Below are positions 32,661 through 35,466 of a stretch of DNA of 35,466 nt, piece by piece. The stretch lies in contig CANROB010000016.1 of assembly GCA_947632115.1 (NCBI GenBank), positions 1 through 35,466 of the forward strand, written 5' to 3'. Numbering within the stretch: the stretch's first letter is position 1; the number at the start of each line of letters is the position of its first letter. The position numbers were made by a program, and so were the translations under genes. Below the pieces are notes generated by a model that saw only the letters and a program-made list of their open reading frames with translations, had not been told where the DNA came from and searched no databases. The DNA comes from an uncultured Bacilli bacterium. Its GTDB lineage: Bacteria > Bacillota_I > Bacilli_A > RF39 > UBA660.

Positions 32661-32803
32661 TGACGTTTTGCAAAGAATCTACAATTTATTACTGACAGAG
32701 TGAGCTACATAGAAAAATGTGGTTTTTTGCGTTATAGAAAGGAGTAGGAGTGATGAAGCTGGAATGATAAATTGTCGATTCTTGATAGAGAGGAGTTGAT
32801 AAA
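32661..32803 (+). promoter_or_regulatory. Structured leader of the ABC exporter operon (candidate cis-regulatory RNA)
   Basis: The leader has a long-range helix: CAAAGAATCTACAATTT (32671-32687) pairs with AAATTGTCGATTCTTG (32769-32784) with one mismatch and one bulged A. It encloses about 80 nt. Inside, CTACAT (32705-32710) can pair with ATGTGG (32717-32722) as a local hairpin, or the overlapping AGCTACAT (32703-32710) can pair with ATGAAGCT (32753-32760), so two exclusive folds exist. An internal ribosome-binding-like stretch (GAAAGGAG at 32737-32744) precedes two tiny reading frames. I do not recognise a named riboswitch class. The main ribosome binding site GAGAGGAG (32788-32795) lies just outside the long helix. 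Confidence 0.55.
32764..32799 (+). CDS. Possible leader peptide upstream of the ABC exporter
   Basis: ATG at 32764 opens an 11-codon frame, MINCRFLIERS, whose TGA (32797-32799) ends 4 nt before the start of the ATPase gene and overlaps the region of its ribosome binding site. A still shorter frame, MKLE (32753-32767), overlaps its start by ATGA and has good GGAG sequences upstream. The right arm of the long-range helix lies inside this frame, so translation would open it. This may be regulatory or chance. Confidence 0.25.
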   Translation: MINCRFLIERS

Positions 32804-33784
32804 ATGTCATTCATTGAGGTAAAACACATTCATAAAACGTTCAAATTACCTCTAAAACAAGGAGGAATAAAGGGAAGCCTAAAATCCTTCTTCCATAGGG
32901 AATACCGCACGATTCATGCGATTGATGATATTTCCTTTTCCATCAAAAAAGGAGAAATCATCGGTTATATTGGCCCTAATGGAGCAGGAAAGTCTACAAC
33001 GATAAAAATCCTTTCAGGAATTTTAGTGCCAGATAGTGGTAGTGTTGTAGTAGACAAGATGACACCATGGAAAGACCGTAAAAAATACGTTGCTGAAATT
33101 GGCGCTGTTTTCGGTCAAAGAAGTCAGTTATGGTGGGATATCCCTGCAATGGATTCTTTTCGCCTATTAAAAGACATTTATAAAATAGGGGATCAAGAAT
33201 ACGAAAAAACATTGAATGAGTTGATTGATTTACTAGACTTAAAAGATATTTTAAATGTACCAGTAAGGCAACTGAGTCTAGGAAGTAGAATGCGCTTAGA
33301 AATAGCCGCATCGCTTCTGCATCGCCCTAAGATTTTATTTTTAGATGAACCAACAATTGGCCTTGACGCTGTTTCCAAACGACAGGTAAGAGAATTCATC
33401 AAAAAAATCAATCGACAAAATAAAGTAACGATTATTTTAACCACCCATGATATGGCAGATATTGAAGCTCTCGCAAAAAGAATTCTTTTAATTGGAAAAG
33501 GAGTTCTACTCTATGATGGTTCTTTAAAACAATTAAAAGAACAGTATGACTACCTGAAAACGGTAAGAGTAATGACGAAAGAATATGTCAAGATAAAAAA
33601 GAGTTATATTCAATCACAAAGACGAATTGAAGGGGGGATAGAATTTCAAGTAGATGCTAGAAAAGTAGAAATGAATGATTTTATTCATTATCTATCCTCT
33701 AAGTTAACTATTAAGGATATTGACTTTATTCCTCAAACGATTGATGATGTTATTGTTCGCCTATATGAGGAGTATGGCATATGA
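32804..33784 (+). CDS. ABC-2 exporter ATP-binding protein
   Basis: This 326-aa ATPase subunit has Walker A GPNGAGKST (57-65), signature QLSLGSRMRLEIA, Walker B ILFLDEPTIGLD and the switch histidine in LTTHDMADIEAL. An extended N-terminus with a basic insertion (KQGGIKGSLKSFFHREYRTIHA) and a C-terminal domain of about 80 residues are typical of the ATPases that pair with DUF990 / ABC2_membrane_6 permeases, often annotated as the viologen-exporter type. That substrate is not established here. GAGAGGAG lies 8 nt before the start. Its TGA overlaps the next gene's ATG. A long structured leader precedes it. Confidence 0.92.
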   Translation: MSFIEVKHIHKTFKLPLKQGGIKGSLKSFFHREYRTIHAIDDISFSIKKGEIIGYIGPNGAGKSTTIKILSGILVPDSGSVVVDKMTPWKDRKKYVAEIGAVFGQRSQLWWDIPAMDSFRLLKDIYKIGDQEYEKTLNELIDLLDLKDILNVPVRQLSLGSRMRLEIAASLLHRPKILFLDEPTIGLDAVSKRQVREFIKKINRQNKVTIILTTHDMADIEALAKRILLIGKGVLLYDGSLKQLKEQYDYLKTVRVMTKEYVKIKKSYIQSQRRIEGGIEFQVDARKVEMNDFIHYLSSKLTIKDIDFIPQTIDDVIVRLYEEYGI

Positions 33785-34587
33785 GAGGGTATCTTTCTTA
33801 CTTCAAATTGAAGTTTATTACCGGTTTACAATATCGAGCAGCTGCTTTAGCAGGAATGTCTACGCAATTTTTCTTTGGAATGGTTTATGTACTCGTTTAT
33901 GTTGCTTTTTATGAATCAGGAAGTTCTACTAAGACGCCAATGGAATTGTCTTCCTTAGTGAGTTATGTGTGGCTAGGGCAAGCCTTCTTTGGATTAGTTT
34001 ATCTTTGGTATAAAGATAAAGAGATTTTAACGATGATTAAAAATGGCAATATTGCTTATGAATTATGTAGACCACAAGATTTATATTTTACGTGGTGTTC
34101 AAAGATTTTAGGAGAAAGACTTGCGATGGTAACTTTACGTTTTTTACCGGTTATTTTGGTTGCCATTTTACTTCCTACTCCTTATCGATTAGAAGCCGCT
34201 AGTTCTATTTCTTCTTTTCTCTTCTTTTTATTAGCGATGATTTTGTCAACCTTTTTAATGACAGTCTTAGTAGTTCTTTATCATGTCGTTTGTCTTTTTA
34301 CTTTAGATGAAAAAGGTATTGTTAATATCTTAATGGTTTTAGCAGATATCTTATCGGGATTAGTCATTCCTGTTCCTTTTTTCCCTGCTTATTTAAGAAA
34401 TATTTCTAATCTCCTTCCTTTTCGCTATATTACGGATTTTCCATTTTTAGTTTATACAGGAAATGTTGGTGGGGGACAGATACTGATTGGTCTTGGAAGT
34501 CAAATATTTTGGATTCTTTTCCTTTTCTTTCTTGGGCGGTTTATAACAAATAAGGCCTTAAGGAAAACGGTTATCCAGGGAGGTTAA
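33781..34587 (+). CDS. ABC-2 family permease, first subunit (DUF990-like)
   Basis: This 268-aa membrane protein has about six helices. After the second helix it carries the family motif NGNIAYELCRPQDLYF, matching the G-x-I/L-x-x-x-L-x-R-P consensus of these permeases; the next gene has the paralogous version. A loop with PVPFFPAYLRNISNLLPFRYITDFP before the last helices is also characteristic. It pairs with the following gene as a heterodimeric pore driven by the upstream ATPase. The ATG overlaps the ATPase stop. Confidence 0.88.
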   Translation: MRGYLSYFKLKFITGLQYRAAALAGMSTQFFFGMVYVLVYVAFYESGSSTKTPMELSSLVSYVWLGQAFFGLVYLWYKDKEILTMIKNGNIAYELCRPQDLYFTWCSKILGERLAMVTLRFLPVILVAILLPTPYRLEAASSISSFLFFLLAMILSTFLMTVLVVLYHVVCLFTLDEKGIVNILMVLADILSGLVIPVPFFPAYLRNISNLLPFRYITDFPFLVYTGNVGGGQILIGLGSQIFWILFLFFLGRFITNKALRKTVIQGG

Positions 34588-34588
34588 G

Positions 34589-35365
34589 ATGACATTATAT
34601 ATAAAATATTTAAAAGTTCACTTTAAAAAAGAATTAGAATATAGGACCTCTTTTTGTCTTTCCTTTCTAGCTCAGTTTTTTGTCTTTTTTGGATATTACT
34701 TCACGATTCTTTGTTTATTTGATCAATTTTCTAATATTAAAGGATTTACACTATGGCAAGTTCTTCTTACATTTGGAATTATTCAGTTTGGATTCTCTTT
34801 TTGTGAAACCTTTTTTCGCGGAATTGATCAGTTTGATCATTTAATTGTGACTGGAAATTTTGATAGATTGTTACTAAGACCGAGAAATATTTTAGGACAA
34901 GTGTGTTGTGAAGAGGTAAGTTTTATTAAATTTGCTAGACTTATCCAATCCCTTGTCGTATTAGGAATAGCGATTTGGAAAGTAGAGGTTATCTGGAATT
35001 TTAAAAAAGTGATTACTTTAGTCTTTATGCTTCTAAGTTCTATTTGTATCTTTTTAAGCATTCTTATTTTAAGCGCAGCCTATTGCTTTCTTACCGTAAA
35101 GGGATTAGAGGTAAGGAACGTTTTGACAGATGGGAGCAAGCATTTAGCGCAGTATCCGATTGGTATCTTTAAAAGGGGATTTGTTATTTTTTTCACATAC
35201 ATTCTTCCTTTAGGATTTGTGAATTATTATCCACTTTTATTTTTATTAGATAGAAGTACGAATCCTTGGCTAATCATCTCACCCCTTATTACCATATTTT
35301 ATCTATTCCCTTCGATTGCGTTATTTTATTTGGGTATACGGAAATATTCAAGCAGTGGTTCTTAA
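34589..35365 (+). CDS. ABC-2 family permease, second subunit (DUF990-like)
   Basis: This 258-aa membrane protein has about six helices, paralogous to its neighbour. It has the motif TGNFDRLLLRPRNILG after the second helix, with the R-P pair as in the partner, and a late loop YPIGIFKRGFVIFFTYILPLGF leading to the C-terminal helices. It starts 1 nt after the previous stop, and its GGAGG lies inside the end of that gene. With the two preceding genes it forms a complete exporter. The direction (export) is known for the family; the substrate is unknown. Confidence 0.88.
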   Translation: MTLYIKYLKVHFKKELEYRTSFCLSFLAQFFVFFGYYFTILCLFDQFSNIKGFTLWQVLLTFGIIQFGFSFCETFFRGIDQFDHLIVTGNFDRLLLRPRNILGQVCCEEVSFIKFARLIQSLVVLGIAIWKVEVIWNFKKVITLVFMLLSSICIFLSILILSAAYCFLTVKGLEVRNVLTDGSKHLAQYPIGIFKRGFVIFFTYILPLGFVNYYPLLFLLDRSTNPWLIISPLITIFYLFPSIALFYLGIRKYSSSGS

Positions 35366-35390
35366 AAAAAAGACTTTTGTCTTTTTTTTT
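35364..35390 (+). terminator. Terminator overlapping the stop of the exporter operon
   Basis: AAAAAAAAGAC / GTCTTTTTTTT pairs perfectly with a TTTT loop. The TAA (35363-35365) forms the base of the 5' arm. Confidence 0.8.
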
Positions 35391-35398
35391 GATATAAT
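35390..35398 (+). promoter_or_regulatory. Extended -10 promoter at the right edge
   Basis: TGATATAAT follows the terminator directly and resembles the extended -10 boxes of other genes in this window, implying another gene beyond the edge. Confidence 0.5.
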
Positions 35399-35430
35399 AG
35401 AAAAGAAAAGATGATTTTAACAATAAAAGG

Positions 35431-35466
35431 ATGGAGGGAATAAAAGAAATCAAGAAGAAAAATCAA
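35431..35466 (+). CDS. Possible start of the next gene (3' end cut by window)
   Basis: ATG at 35431 opens a frame (MEGIKEIKKKNQ) that runs off the window, 33 nt after the extended -10 box, with AAAAGG upstream. Only 12 codons are visible and no family can be named. The GGAGGG just after this ATG could instead serve a start beyond the edge. Confidence 0.3.
   Translation, partial: MEGIKEIKKKNQ

Noticed and set aside
32703..32803. T-box or a named riboswitch in the exporter leader
   Set aside because: I find no T-box motif (UGGNACCGCG) and no consensus of guanidine, ZTP, THF or glycine classes that I can recognise, so it is left unnamed.

Overview
The window is an AT-rich (roughly one third G+C by eye) stretch of a Gram-positive, Bacillota-type chromosome. 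Signs are AAGGAGG/GGTGAT ribosome binding sites, TATAAT -10 boxes (often extended TGnTATAAT), many U-tailed hairpin terminators, CsoR and CadC regulators, lipobox and C-terminal membrane anchors, and a YfhO-type membrane protein. TGA and TAG both act as stops and Trp is encoded by TGG, so this is not the Mycoplasma code. The M60 mucin-peptidase gene with a dockerin, and the Cthe_2159-type carbohydrate-binding protein, point to an animal-gut commensal, perhaps a small-genome Bacilli/Erysipelotrichia-like lineage. That placement is inference. I see no tRNA, rRNA, CRISPR array, transposase or phage gene, and no gene-free gap over 300 bases.

Layout: 1-2285 holds a cut ABC ATPase and its coupled permease. 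2354-4999 (minus) is a YfhO-family membrane protein, divergent from a chagasin-like lipoprotein (5139-5540). 5583-8267 is a copper operon (operator, csoR, copZ, copA). 8285-9799 has a CDP-alcohol phosphatidyltransferase and a short RsmF-like rRNA methyltransferase. 9800-13285 is a two-gene unit of a 1064-residue repeat protein of unknown function and a small OB-fold-like protein. 13349-14226 has two small membrane proteins. 14246-15265 has a membrane-anchored MerR regulator, with a 19-bp-spacer MerR promoter, overlapping a YbjQ-family gene. 15316-18919 has a fused ABC ATPase-permease and an anchored protein of unknown function. 18923-21244 is a cadC-cadA metal-efflux operon. 21332-23638 is a three-gene unit ending in a Cthe_2159-like protein.

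The most striking region is 23737-29973. A secreted 1737-residue M60-family peptidase carries a two-repeat dockerin but no anchor of its own. Directly after it lies a signal-peptide protein with a cohesin-like domain, a Ser/Asn/Thr-rich linker and a C-terminal membrane helix. Together they look like a minimal two-gene cohesin-dockerin system that tethers a mucin-degrading protease to the cell surface.

After that, a minus-strand membrane-protein gene (30025-31620) is broken by one in-frame TAG. A ttcA-type tRNA thiolase (31770-32594) follows. A three-gene ABC-2 exporter (32804-35365) sits behind a structured leader of about 140 nt with possible leader peptides. The start of one more gene may be present at the right edge.

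The window is very compact. Several stop codons lie inside the hairpin of the terminator that ends the same transcript, and many -10 boxes lie only 20-30 nt from the start codon.
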